A stretch of DNA of 64,000 nucleotides from Siphonodentalium dalli (lineage: Eukaryota > Mollusca > Scaphopoda > Gadilida > Siphonodentaliidae): NCBI GenBank assembly GCA_032622095.1, contig CP136065.1:64461094-64525093 (forward strand), given 5' to 3'. This document shows positions 1-10,502 of this stretch, piece by piece (the stretch's first letter is position 1; each line of letters begins with the position of its first letter). Under the pieces are notes generated by a model, which searched no databases, had not been told where the DNA came from, and was given only the letters and a program-made list of their open reading frames with translations. A program made the translations under genes and the position numbers.

Positions 1-690
1 CGGTCTCTTGTTTTTAGTAGGGAATATGTCTATATCCAATGCTCTTGTATCCACACTCTAGTTCTGTCTTTAGCATGACTTAATCTTTCGTAACAAGTTT
101 TGATGCCAATAACATGATTGGTGATATTATATTCTGGACAACAGATCTCATTTATTGGGTGTGCATGTAATGGTAGTCATATTCTCATAATTGTTACCAA
201 ATTGAATGCATGTCGGTTCAACATATTCAACATATAATCTGTCTATAAATTGCTGACATGTGATTTTACTGTCCTTTAATCCTGACCAGAAAATCGATTA
301 CCATGTGATCATGCCAAGTTTTTTCCACCGCATGTAGTGCTTATGTGTCAAACATTTGGGTAATACATGTATTGTGCAATGCGTTGGGTGACTAAAATGA
401 GAAAATGTTACTTTATAAAAGTAACATATTTTTTTGCAAAACTCTCTGAAAGCCTTGTTATCCATATACGACTGAACACATGTGCCTAAATGTATAACTT
501 GGTGGCATCATGTTGGCATTTTATTTTGTGACTTTACAGGTATATTGAATTTTTGATCTTCTTACCAACATTTACTGAAATATATGTTCATTAATTGATA
601 GAATTTCTGAGATTTCAGTAGTAGAATATATTTATGTAATTTCGGACCAATATCGAGGAATAATTCAGGCTCAGCTCACACCATTAACAA
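1..690. other. AT-rich sequence without recognised features
   Basis: I see no conserved coding frame, RNA gene or clear repeat structure here. Confidence 0.5.
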
Positions 691-694
691 TTTT

Positions 695-1335
695 ATAAAA
701 TTGAGTTTTGACCTTTGACCTTGACCTCAAGGTCATCTGGGTGAATTTAATGCTTGGGTCTCACTCTTGTAATGTACGCTGATATATATATGCAATACAA
801 TGATGTGGAATGTGGTGGCATTTAGTGAGCATGTTAAATAGTTGGGCCTTTATATTCATTTGTTCATAGAATTTTTGCAATTATTCGGATGAACAACTGA
901 CTTTTTGAGCTTAAATATGAAAGTTTTCGAGATCTTTGTAGATTTTGTTATAAATGTGACTAATATGGCCTATTTGAAGTCATATTTATGTAATTTTGAT
1001 ATGTATAAGTAATTTGTTGTCTTAAAAATGTTATAACTCATACCGCCATTTAAAAATTGAAATTTTGACCTTTGACCTCAAGGTCATCAAGGTCACTTTC
1101 ACGCTTGGGTCTCACTCTTATATTGACCCCCATATCACGAACTATGTGTATACCAAGTTTCATGCTTTTATCCAATTTTGCACACTTTGGCCATTTTTGG
1201 GACCTTAGAGCCTCTACTATGGTCAAACTACACACACGTACGAAGTTTCGTCCGGATCGGTCGAGAATCGTAGATTTGTATAAATGACAGACAAACAAAC
1301 ATACAGACAAACAGAGGTCTTCAAAATATATATGA
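695..1335 (+). repeat. Two-unit tandem repeat with GGTCAAGGTC-like words
   Basis: A block containing TTTGACCTCAAGGTCATC and GCTTGGGTCTCACTCTT appears at about 705-770 and again at 1066-1120, giving an about 350-base period. The second unit runs into a CAGACAAACA-rich simple sequence at 1285-1312. Both open frames across 1050-1310 are products of the repeat. Confidence 0.6.
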
Positions 1336-1379
1336 GATAATTGACCATATAGTTAAAGAAAAAAAATAAATATATTTTT

Positions 1380-1735
1380 TGGAGTTATGTCCCTGGGCCC
1401 ATCCCACATTTGACCCAGTGACCTCATTAGAACAAATCTGAACCCCAGTCACACAAGGATCCTTCATACCAAATATAAACCCATTTGACCTGATGGTATT
1501 TGAGAAGATGTTTAAAAGAATTACTATGGAGGGAAAGAGTTATGGCCCTGGCTTCGCAACTATTTGACCCAGTGACCTCATTTGAACAAATCTGAATATG
1601 AGTCACCTAGGGAACATCCACACCATATATGAACCCATTCGGTCATATGGTTCCAGAGGAGAAGTTTAAAAAATTGTTTACGAATGGACAGATGGACGGA
1701 CGAGGAGTGATGACTATAGCTCCAACGGTTAAATT
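1380..1735 (+). repeat. Family C tandem-unit repeat
   Basis: Two units of the GTTATGTCCCTGG ... TTTGACCCAGTGACCTCAT ... GAACAAATCTGAA type end in GGACGGACGAGGAGTGATG. Related copies lie at 22015, 33985, 38198 and 42060. Confidence 0.75.
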
Positions 1736-1882
1736 TGAAATTTTTTTTCATTCTTTTTTTTATTAAATTGAGCAAAGATTTAAATTTAACAACATTTTTT
1801 TTAAAAGAGTTATGTCCCTGGTATGATTTCATCTGGATAAGTGGTGGTTAAGAAAATAATATGAAACCGCCATACCTGAATT

Positions 1883-2140
1883 TAGTGTCTGACATTAGCA
1901 GAATAAGGTCCCCAAAAGGTGAATTTAATGACACTATTCGGAAAGGCGGGCTAGCATCACCGAATTCATCCTCAGTCTGATTAGGACTCAAAGTTGATAC
2001 TTAGGATACTTCCCAGAAGATGAGGCCTAAGCAGAATTAGGTCCCTGGAGGGTGTATTTGGTGATGCTAGCCTGCTGTACTGGGTAGAAACACTAAATTC
2101 ACCCTCTGGGGACCTCATTCTGCAAATGTCAGACACACTA
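1883..2140. mobile_element. GAGGTCCCC-family palindromic MITE
   Basis: The inverted ends read TAGTGTCTGACATT and AATGTCAGACACACTA, each followed inward by GCAGAAT.AGGTCCC. Inside, a second set of smaller palindromes (GTGAATTTA / TAAATTCAC and GATGCTAGC / GCTAGCATC) gives nested foldback. It has no coding capacity. Confidence 0.7.
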
Positions 2141-2880
2141 TGTCCAGACTTGACGAAATGAACAATGGACTATTCCTATTTATTCTTGTAGAATAGGTGT
2201 TTAACTAATGCCATGAACCTGTTTCAACAGGTGGATTAACTTAATATTGCACAGAGAACTGGAATAAAGAGTCATCAATCACAGTTTGACAGATTGTAAA
2301 CATGTCTGCAAGCAAGCAGTCTCTCGCCAGTAGTATCAAGTGTCCATAGTGATAAATTGTCTCCTTCAATAATACAGCATTCAGTGGTCATTTATCTCTT
2401 TAAATTCATAGTGCATGGCAAAGAGTTGTGAATGATCAAGGGCCATAACTCTTTTAAAATATATCGGATCAAACCCATATTTTAACTTGATCTGTATATA
2501 GCTGTCAAATTTGGTGTCGATCAGATGAAAAATGTTTGATTCATCCTGGCTTGGAATTACAAATTTCTTCGGCATAGTGTGTCAAACGTCTTGTTTCGGA
2601 CAATTTTCGTATTCAAAAATTACAAATCAATTGTCAATAAATGCTAACAAATATAATGTGTACATCACCGCTGGGCCATATATATCCTATGCACATCAAG
2701 TTTTATAGAACAAATATAATTTAAATATGTTTACTTACCATTTTATCGAGATTGTTTTCCTTTTGTTGTATAAATGCGAAAGAGCAGTGATTTTTTCGAA
2801 TACGCACTGGGGCTATTGTCGAATGCGGATCGGTTGCCACGGCGCTGTTGAGCCCCAGTGAGATTGACATTGTTTTCATT
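2141..2880. other. Unassigned spacer
   Basis: About 740 bases with no recognised gene. A stretch near 2433-2530 resembles the family B monomer (GGCCATAACTCTTTTAAAAT then ATCGGATCAAACCC) in single copy. Confidence 0.4.
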
Positions 2881-2914
2881 TACTTTCTGTTCAGTTTCTA
2901 TATCCTCTAATTTG

Positions 2915-3393
2915 GCGGATAGCCGGCCGTGCGGGATAGCATCAGTAAATTCACCCTCTAGGGACCTCATACTGCAAATGTCAGATAGATTCACCTATCT
3001 CCATGCTTGATTAATCCCGATAACCAAATTTATAAATAAACTGAAAGTTTTATGTCGAAAAGAAATGAATCAAGTCGAACGGGACTCAAATTCTATTTTG
3101 ATCAGACTTTCTCATATATAGACCATCTACGAATTTTCAAAAAATGCAGTCATTCAATAATTAATATCTCAAGTTATCGGGGTCGCAAAAAATTCCTATA
3201 CTCCCCATTTGCAGACCCATGAAATTTCTATTTTTAGTCGGGAGACAAAAATATTTACAAACAATTCTTTCCATGAGAAACTGGTTTATAGGACTATGGT
3301 ACAAACGCATCTAAACTTTACCTGTAGTGAGCAATCCTGGATTGTGGATAGTGTCTGACATTGACAGAAAGAGGTCCCCAGAGGGTTAATTTA
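2915..3393. mobile_element. Fragments of the GAGGTCCCC family
   Basis: Half-copies carrying TTCACCCTCTAGGGACCTC (about 2950) and AGAGGTCCCCAGAGGG (about 3369) lie on either side of unassigned AT-rich DNA. The second is interrupted by the element at 3394-3651. Confidence 0.55.
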
Positions 3394-3651
3394 CAGTCTC
3401 TTTGAAAACCCTAATGGATGTACATCTTAGATTTGTTGATTATATTTCATTTCTACGACAGTGCGGCAGTCCAAGCATGTGATAAACAGTTTCCAAATAT
3501 GGAGTGCATTCCTGGCACAGTAAATGTTTGAGAATCTTATTTAGAAATAGTTTCCAATGAAATGGAGGGTATCCCATAATTACAAAAAGTAATGTTAAAT
3601 CACAAGAGTTGAGACGTACATGTATTTCCATTAGGATTTTCAAAGAGACTG
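3394..3651. mobile_element. 258-bp terminal inverted repeat element
   Basis: The left end CAGTCTCTTTGAAAACCCTA and the right end AGGATTTTCAAAGAGACTG are inverted repeats of about 25 bases. The interior has a minus-strand open frame (3440-3643) with a cysteine/histidine pattern (CQEC ... ETVYH) faintly like the C-terminal knuckle of LINE proteins. I do not call it a gene. Confidence 0.55.
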
Positions 3652-3659
3652 GTTAAATA

Positions 3660-4196
3660 TACCCAACAATCAAACAAGAGATTAGTGGTCTGTGTTCCTA
3701 CATCGGTCGGATAGTCATAATACAGATTGAGCATATGTTTCGATTCACTTTTCCACAACGCGGAATTTCATCCGGGAACGGCGTGATAAATAGATGGGCA
3801 AAATATATGCCTATTTTAAAAATGTGAATGGCCTGATTTGTCGAGGCCAGTAGCACCATTTCCATGGTCGTGCATGATATGTGCAAATTTTATAATACAG
3901 CATATTACATGCCACTTTAATGATTATTCTGATCCCGGAATTTATAGATTCCATCAATTTAGATCGGGTGACTTGTGCTGCTAATTTATTAGAGCAATTG
4001 TATCAGTCATAGTTTGAGCAAGCATAGTTAGTATATGCCTATTTTGTGCATTTTATATGCGGAATTATTTTGTATTTGCGTATTATATGCAACTTTGAAT
4101 GGCATGACCTGTCTGGGACAGCGCCTTCAAAGGTAGACACGAGCAATATAGGAACATGGAACACGGACCACTAATCTGTTGTTTGATTGTTGGGTA
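3660..4196. mobile_element. 537-bp TA-flanked MITE
   Basis: About 40-base terminal inverted repeats start TACCCAACAATCAAACAA and end TTGTTTGATTGTTGGGTA, flanked by TA on both sides. The inner part of the repeat contains ATTAGTGGTC.GTGTTCC. A TA target suggests a Tc1/mariner-related non-autonomous element. Confidence 0.75.
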
Positions 4197-4515
4197 TAGT
4201 TCACAATAAAAAAAATTCCAAGAAAATTTACAAATACATGTACCTAAAATTAGTTTTGTCGTGTGAAATCGGACAGGGCATCTATCTAACTTGAAGCAGT
4301 ATTTTTGTTTATTCTGTAGAAAGCAGACAAGGTATTTTACCTAGACTCCTGTGAACGTCACAAGATTAAATACAAATTGAAATCACGCAAAAGGTTTGAT
4401 TCAATTCAATAATTTTTTGAGCCCTCCGTCAACTTTCTCTTGGTAAACTAAAATGTCCTTAAAACATTGACAATCTTGTTAACAGTTGGGATATAACAGC
4501 ATACATACATGTATA

Positions 4516-4734
4516 CAGTGATGCCCTAAATAATCGACTCCTCAACCACAGCAGAATTATGGGTCATTTTTCACGATTAAGTCGGAAATATGGCTTGTTG
4601 CCATTCATCGGAAAGATCTCACTGAGCTTATCGATGAATGGCAACAAGCCATATTTCCGACAAAGTCATGAAAATTACCCATAATTCTGCTGTGTACACA
4701 CTGTTTAAGGAGTCGATTATTTATGGCATTAATG
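4516..4734. mobile_element. 219-bp foldback MITE, TA target
   Basis: The whole element is an inverted repeat. It opens CAGTGATGCCCTAAATAATC, closes GATTATTTATGGCATTAATG, and is flanked by TA. Internal arms share GGCTTGTTGCCATTCATCG and its complement. Related copies: 7189 (half), 7475-7665 and 21761-21909. Confidence 0.8.
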
Positions 4735-4739
4735 TATGT

Positions 4740-4935
4740 GTGCCATTAGCAGAATGGGGTCCCCAGAGGGTGAATTTAGTGACACCATCCCGCACGGCAG
4801 ACTAGCATCACCAAGTTCACCCTCTGGAGCCCTCATTCTGCTTAGGCCCTAACTGCTATGAGAGCCATACATGTTGGATCAGATTGAAGTTCCAAGATGA
4901 AGTTGGTGACGTTCACCCAAATAGTCACCCACTAA
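4740..4935. mobile_element. GAGGTCCCC-family element, one half
   Basis: GGGGTCCCCAGAGGGTGAAT and its inverted partner TTCACCCTCTGGAGCCCTC surround GCACGGCAGACTAGCATCACC. It is followed by GTTGGTGACGTTCACCCA, also seen near 8330. Confidence 0.6.
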
Positions 4936-5084
4936 GAATACTATAAGGGGAGAACCATTTATGAGAACCATCCTACACATGAGAACCATTATCAGCACTA
5001 CTCACCCATGCCTGACCCAAATGAAACCATGGCAACATCCAATCACAACGAAGCTTCTCCCCACAAACTGACTATTATATATTT

Positions 5085-5815
5085 TGGAAGATCTGTCTGT
5101 GTGTGTGTGTGTGTCTGTGTGTTCGCGATGGACTCGAAAACGGCCGAACCGATTTCGATGAAACTTGGTATGTGGGGGTATTTTCGACCGGGAACTGGCA
5201 TAGGCCTATTAATTTGCCCGTGCGACGTGACCTTGACATCGGGTAATTTCAAGGTCAAACGCCCAAATATCTCGGGATTTAGATGAAACTTGGTATGTGG
5301 GGGTATTTTCGGCCGAGGGGTGACATGAGCCTATTAATTTGCCTGTGCGACGTGACCTTGAAATAGGGTCATTTCAAGGTCAAACGCCCGAATATCACGG
5401 GATTTCGATGAAACTTGGTATGTGGGGTATTTTCGGCCGGGGAGTGGCATAGGCTCATTAATTTGCCCGTGCGACGTGACATTGACCTTGAAATCGAGTC
5501 AATTCAAGGTCAAATTGCCAATTTTGATTGGATTTCGACGAAATTTGATACATGGGGTTACTTTTGTCCATTGAGTGTTTTGGACGGGTCAAATCGTGAA
5601 CCCGACCTCACCTTGACCTTCTAAATGATCAATTCAAGGTCAAATCGGGTAAAACCGGATGGATTTCGATGGGCACGTTTGTCGGGTACTTTTGTCCGTG
5701 CAGTATTTTGGACTGATCAAATCGTGACCCCATTTGACCTTGACCTTTAAAATCGACAATTCAAGGTCAAAGCCCGGACGAAGTCGGGTCACCTTCTAGT
5801 AGTATATAAAGGCGA
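5085..5815 (+). repeat. Family E tandem-unit element
   Basis: About five units of roughly 120 bases share GATTTCGATGAAACTTGGTA, GCGACGTGACCTTGA and TTCAAGGTCAAA. A TG-rich microsatellite precedes them and a small hairpin, CCCGGACGAAGTCGGG, follows. Open frames across it are repeat-derived. Confidence 0.75.
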
Positions 5816-6680
5816 GGTAATTCGTAATTTTTCACAAACCACATTTGGTCCTGAACGAGGATTTACAAGAATCGAAATGAGTGTACCGGTACCATATGGC
5901 AATGCATTAAGATTTTTACTGGTTTTTTTCCCTGGAGAATTCATTTTCTCATACCTAACATACTTTATGGGGACTGACCAGGTTTTCAGAATTGGGTAAA
6001 CATGCAAATGCAAGTCAGTGCAAAATGACCAATAGAATTATCCCACCTACATTGTACTCTATCAATCCACGAGGTTAATCAGTCGCAAAGCTGGTATATA
6101 GATGGCGCTAAATTCCAATAGCAGTGAAATTATTTTCATAGAAGCAATTGCAATTTTGATTATTCAAAGTGAATGAATTCCACCAGTTACTGCCATAGCT
6201 GAAAATAGAATTACCCCCCTTTGCACGAAGCATCACATGGATGATGGAACATATTGAATTACTTCCCTTGCACCGAAGTATGATGCTGCATGCTAAAGTT
6301 GAACTGAGAAACATCCAGGTCTATGTGTTAATTCCCAAAAATCTGTTCCTCTATAGTATTCACAGTACCGTCTTCTAATCTTGATTTCATTTATCAATTC
6401 AACTTTCCAGTGTTATCTGCCAAAATATTACAGTGCAAGGCCATGATTAAAAAATTACTTGTTATTTTAATAATCGCCGGCAATTAAAACTAATCGTCAG
6501 CGATTAAAACAAATTGTTAAGGGTCACTAAATTTTTTATGACAGTGGTTTCATTCAATATGCAATCTTGCACAGAGATTCCATTCAATGAAGAAATCTAT
6601 ATTCCCAGTTGGCCTTTTTTTCCCCTTTGGAGAACCGGGTATGAAAACTTAATGGTACCAAAGAACATTTGTTTTTTCAG
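5816..6680. other. Unassigned spacer downstream of the cyclophilin gene
   Basis: No recognised gene or structured repeat. Short open frames here lack any family motif. Confidence 0.4.
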
Positions 6681-6681
6681 T

Positions 6682-6687
6682 TTTATT
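6682..6687 (-). terminator. Candidate polyadenylation signal of the cyclophilin gene
   Basis: This is the first AATAAA on the minus strand after the stop codon, about 320 bases downstream. That is a reasonable 3' UTR length. The interval holds two near-copies of a stretch containing TTTCAATAA.ATGATTA (about 6771 and 6834). Nothing else supports the site. Confidence 0.35.
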
Positions 6688-7006
6688 ATCTTTCCAAAAA
6701 TCGTGATCAAGTTAGTAGAGAAAATTTGAAGCACGAGATGACAGATCTTAAGCGGTACCGGTGAAAGTTTCAATAACATGATTAAAAACTGCTCCTCTTC
6801 ATAGCTGGTTCACTTCAGTGCAAAGTTTGAAAGTTTCAATAATATGATTAGTTGGTCCTCTTCAAAGCAAGTTTCTCTTCTCTGCAGTTCACTTTCACAA
6901 ATGCAAACACATGATAAATCACTTGGTGTACCATCAAGGGAACATGATTACGTCGTGAAAAACCAGGAGCGGTGGTAAAATAAAGTAGTCACATAAGTTA
7001 GTTAGT

Positions 7007-7145
7007 TTAGCTCGGGAGTTGGCCGCAGTCGCTAATGCTGACCTTTTTGCTCGGTTTGCCACTCTTTGTTCCAAGAGCCTCTATATCCTTGACGATTTTC
7101 ATGCCCTCCGTGACTTTGCCAAAGACTACATGCTTGCCATCCAGC
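7007..7145 (-). CDS. Cyclophilin exon 5 (C-terminus and stop)
   Basis: The terminal exon finishes W122 and encodes [20 protein letters not shown], then a Lys- and Ser-rich strand, and ends in SDCGQLPS and TAA at 7007-7009. The CGQL ending is typical of cytosolic and mitochondrial cyclophilins and unlike the ER-retained PPIB. L123 and H127 complete the proline pocket. The acceptor is TTTACAG at 7146-7152. Confidence 0.95.
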
Positions 7146-7188
7146 CTGTAAAATAGATTATGGATATTGAAGCAGCTTTATTCAGTTA

Positions 7189-7474
7189 CAGTAATGCCCT
7201 AAATAATCGACTCCTTAACCACAGCATAATTATGGGTAATTTTTCAGGATTTAGTCAGAAATATGGTTTGTTGCCATTCATCGTAAAGCTCTCACTGCAA
7301 TACATTTTTATACAAATTTGTGAAATTGCATGGAACAGAGACCCAATTCATTACTGAAATTTGTAACAATGTGTTAACAAATGCTATGGCTCAGTCAGCG
7401 AAGAGTTGTCATCAATCAAATTATGACAAAAATGCGAAACAATAGTTGTCATCATTGCCATAGTGATACTAGTA
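7189..7474. mobile_element. Half copy of the TA MITE plus a linked dispersed repeat
   Basis: 7189-7292 is the left arm of the CAGTAATGCCCTAAATAATC MITE. 7293-7474 (GCAATACATTTTTATACAAA ... TTGTCATCATTGCCATAG) is repeated at 21572-21758 next to another MITE copy, so the two travel together. Confidence 0.65.
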
Positions 7475-7665
7475 TAGTAATACCGTAAATAATCGACTCC
7501 TTAATTATGGTAATTTTTCAGGATTTAGTCGAAAATATGGGGCTTGTTGCCATTCATCGGAAAGCTTTCCGATGAATGGCAACAAGCCATATTTCCGACT
7601 AAATCCTGCAAAATTACCCAGAATTCTGCTGTGGTTTAGGGAGTCTATTATTTAGGGCATTACTG
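7475..7665. mobile_element. 191-bp foldback MITE, TA target
   Basis: The second near-complete copy of the family seen at 4516-4734. The arms pair through GGCTTGTTGCCATTCATCGG and the element is flanked by TA. Confidence 0.78.
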
Positions 7666-7729
7666 TACTAGGGATCAACTCGTCATAATTTTGAACACTG
7701 ACAGCAGGCCTGAGAATATGGTGCTGGTC

Positions 7730-8470
7730 ATTTGCAGAATGAGGTCCCCAGAGGGTGAATTTAGTGACGCTACCCTGCAAAGTTCCCATCATCACCAATT
7801 TCATCCTCTGGGGACCTCAATCTGTATGGCCTCATCTGCTCTGGAGAACAAGACACAGATTTACTATCCCAGATGGTGAAGTGCACCCAATTGGTATGTC
7901 GATTATACAATGAGTCATCTGCTAATTCAGGGATAGAGAAACTAAACTGAAAAAGAATCTTTCTGAAGTTTTCTAACAAAATTAAAAACTTGATAAGATA
8001 CTTTCCAAAGATGAGGCTTAAGCAGAATGAGGTCCCCAGAAGGTGAATTTAGTGATTAGTCCACTGTGCGGGTTACTAGTAACATCACTTAATTCACCAT
8101 CTGGAGACCGCATTCTGCAAATGTCCCCAGAGGGTGAATTTAGTGATGCTATCCCACACAGCGGGTTAGCATCATCAACTTCACCCTCTGTGGACCTCAT
8201 TCTTCTTAGGCCTCATCTTCTGGGAAGTATCTATAGTCTCAAATTATCATTGTTTTCAGATACTTTTTCACTTCTTTCAGTTTAAATACCCCCCTAATTT
8301 GCAGAAGAATGCATAATCTAGGTGACTAATGGGTGAACATGACCAACTTCAACTGGGGAACTTAAATATGATCCCATAACAGAATGAGGTCCCCAGAGGG
8401 TGAATTTGATGACGCTACCTATCGTGCGGGCATAATGCACCTTCTGGGGACCTCATTCTGCAAATGTCAC
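7730..8470. mobile_element. Composite array of GAGGTCCCC-family hairpins
   Basis: At least four hairpin modules lie in tandem or inverted order: 7737-7822, 8027-8118, 8122-8204 and 8382-8462. Each begins GAGGTCCCCAGA.GGTGAAT or similar and closes with the complement. The spacer between the first two (TGAAGTGCACCCAATTGG ... AGAGAAACTAAACTGAAAA) recurs at 55250-55330. Confidence 0.7.
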
Positions 8471-8490
8471 CAACCAATATCTAGTGGAAA

Positions 8491-8815
8491 CAAAAGCTGG
8501 GCTATTGCCCAGTGCATATCCCCATGTGGCATATGCCTAGTGTGGGCATAATTATAACGCATGGCTGACAAGAAATCAACATTTTCAGATAAACAAAGAG
8601 GAATAAATCAAGAACAGAAAACATGGAACAAAATTATTGAACAGTCCATTCAATGTCCTGATAGTGGTGCATATCCATACCAAGTTAGCGTAAGATCCGA
8701 CAAACTATTGTTGTGATAAATGTATCTGCTTGGTGGACAAAAATAAAACATTTCCAGATAAACCAAGATGAATAACTCCAGAACTGAAGACCCAAATAAA
8801 ACAATTGGAAAAAGT
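8491..8815 (+). repeat. Family F element, 5' hairpin end
   Basis: It starts AACAAAAG, then a perfect stem CTGGGC-TATT-GCCCAG, then TGCATATCCCC. It continues with two units containing CATTTCCAGATAAAC and ATTCAATGTCCTGATAG. The inverse of these units is at 54540-55205. Confidence 0.65.
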
Positions 8816-10496
8816 GCAGCGTGGTAATTCTAAAATCACAATGGTATACCGTATTGCGATTTTATTTCCATATACATTATATATTTAGCAACTAAAGGAA
8901 CTAGATAAAATCTCACACTAACAAGATACAGGTAGCCTGTGCCCAATTGTAATTTGAAAATGTATTTGGGCCTAACTCTCTGGCTCCAAATAAACGTGCA
9001 TGCACATTTATTATTTCAGTCGGGAAAATTACCCCTGCACGCTGCTTATTTGGGGCTGCACATTTTTTTATTTCCCAGTAAAATATTCTGTACTAAAAGT
9101 GAATCGATGATTTCATCAACAAACTGAACAGTACTTCGCTTGAAATTTTGGGAAACTATTCGACTATTAAATATGTCATTCACTTGAGGGGAATTTCCAT
9201 AATGATAATAGCAGGGTGAGCTAGATATGTTCGGACTGTTCCCCTCCCAGCATGTCTTTAAAAGTGGACAAATATGGTTCAGATTAAATTGTATCCATGA
9301 AATTGTCAGGATTATCTCATGCTTATCAGAATACATATTCTTTAGACCCTATTGTGGGGCTCAATTCAGGTACCAGATAGTTTCATTATAATATTAATCC
9401 CAATAAAACGAGACAATAGTCAATACTAACATAATCCAACAATTTTATTAGAGTTTTATAAAAGTTTTGAATTGTTGAAAAGTGTAATTTAATTTTACTT
9501 AGTTTGGAAGCTTAGTTGGGAAATAAAAATGGACTTGGAATACAACATTAGGACCTCGTTACATACTGTCTTTCCAAGGGTACTGTAGGCTTACTAGTAC
9601 TGCTTGGAGTTTGGGGAATATCGGCAAGAATTGTTTCCTCGCGAGAATTTGAACATGGCAGACCCTGCACTATTTGGATCTGCACATTCATTAATTTTCA
9701 ATGAAAATTCCTCCCGCAACTATTTGGGTCTGCACTTTTATTTGGACCCCCGAGAGTATTATGTCAAATTCCCCACATAATTTATTAAGCATGAATAGAG
9801 CAGTTACTACACGAATGGCTAATCGTAGTCACTCGTAATCTGAATAAGACTGGCAAATTTGTGCATACACAAGGCACATAACACATAGAACCGCACATCC
9901 TGTGAATGTAATGAAACGTTCAAGGTATTTCTTGTAGCCAGTTACGAGAGCAGTCAGACTCAGAATTAAAATTTATAATTGGAATTTACTTTACACAGAA
10001 TGAAATAATCAAAGTAGTCTCAACCACATTGTTGTCAGAGCAGTAAGATTGAGTTTTACCTTTAAAATATTCACGCAAACCATGACTTCAGTGTACTGAT
10101 TAAAAACAAAATATTTTAACTGATGTCGCACCAGGGAAACATTCAATTCAATACAAAGTATGGTCACAGTTATGTTGTTATGGAGAAAACACATGTGCCA
10201 ATAAGTGCCCAAGGCGAAATAGTTTGTGTCTTTGCACAAATGGCACTCGACCATGCGAACCCTGGATCCACGCCAAACACATGCTCTGTTTTGAGGCTGG
10301 TAAAATGACATACTCGGCCTATTGGAAAATTATTAAAAAAATTCTGTATATTTGTGTTGGCACAAAAATGTGTTATTTTCCAAGTCCATTGCCTGTGGTA
10401 AGTGAGCTCATCTAACTGGTGACTATATATCTGACAAATAAAGGACGCGTTTGTGGTTTTGAAGGTCACATAAATACTGTCAGATATAATGTTAGG
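8816..10496. other. Unassigned intron 4 sequence
   Basis: No gene recognised. The words TATTTGG..CTGCAC recur near 9047, 9671 and 9720, pointing to a decayed short repeat. Confidence 0.4.
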
Positions 10497-10502
10497 CTCA
10501 AA

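Noticed and set aside
3440-3643. Minus-strand frame with CQEC ... ETVYH resembling a LINE C-terminal knuckle
   Set aside because: Cys/His spacing is only approximate and the frame fills a 258-bp TIR element. A profile search would be needed.
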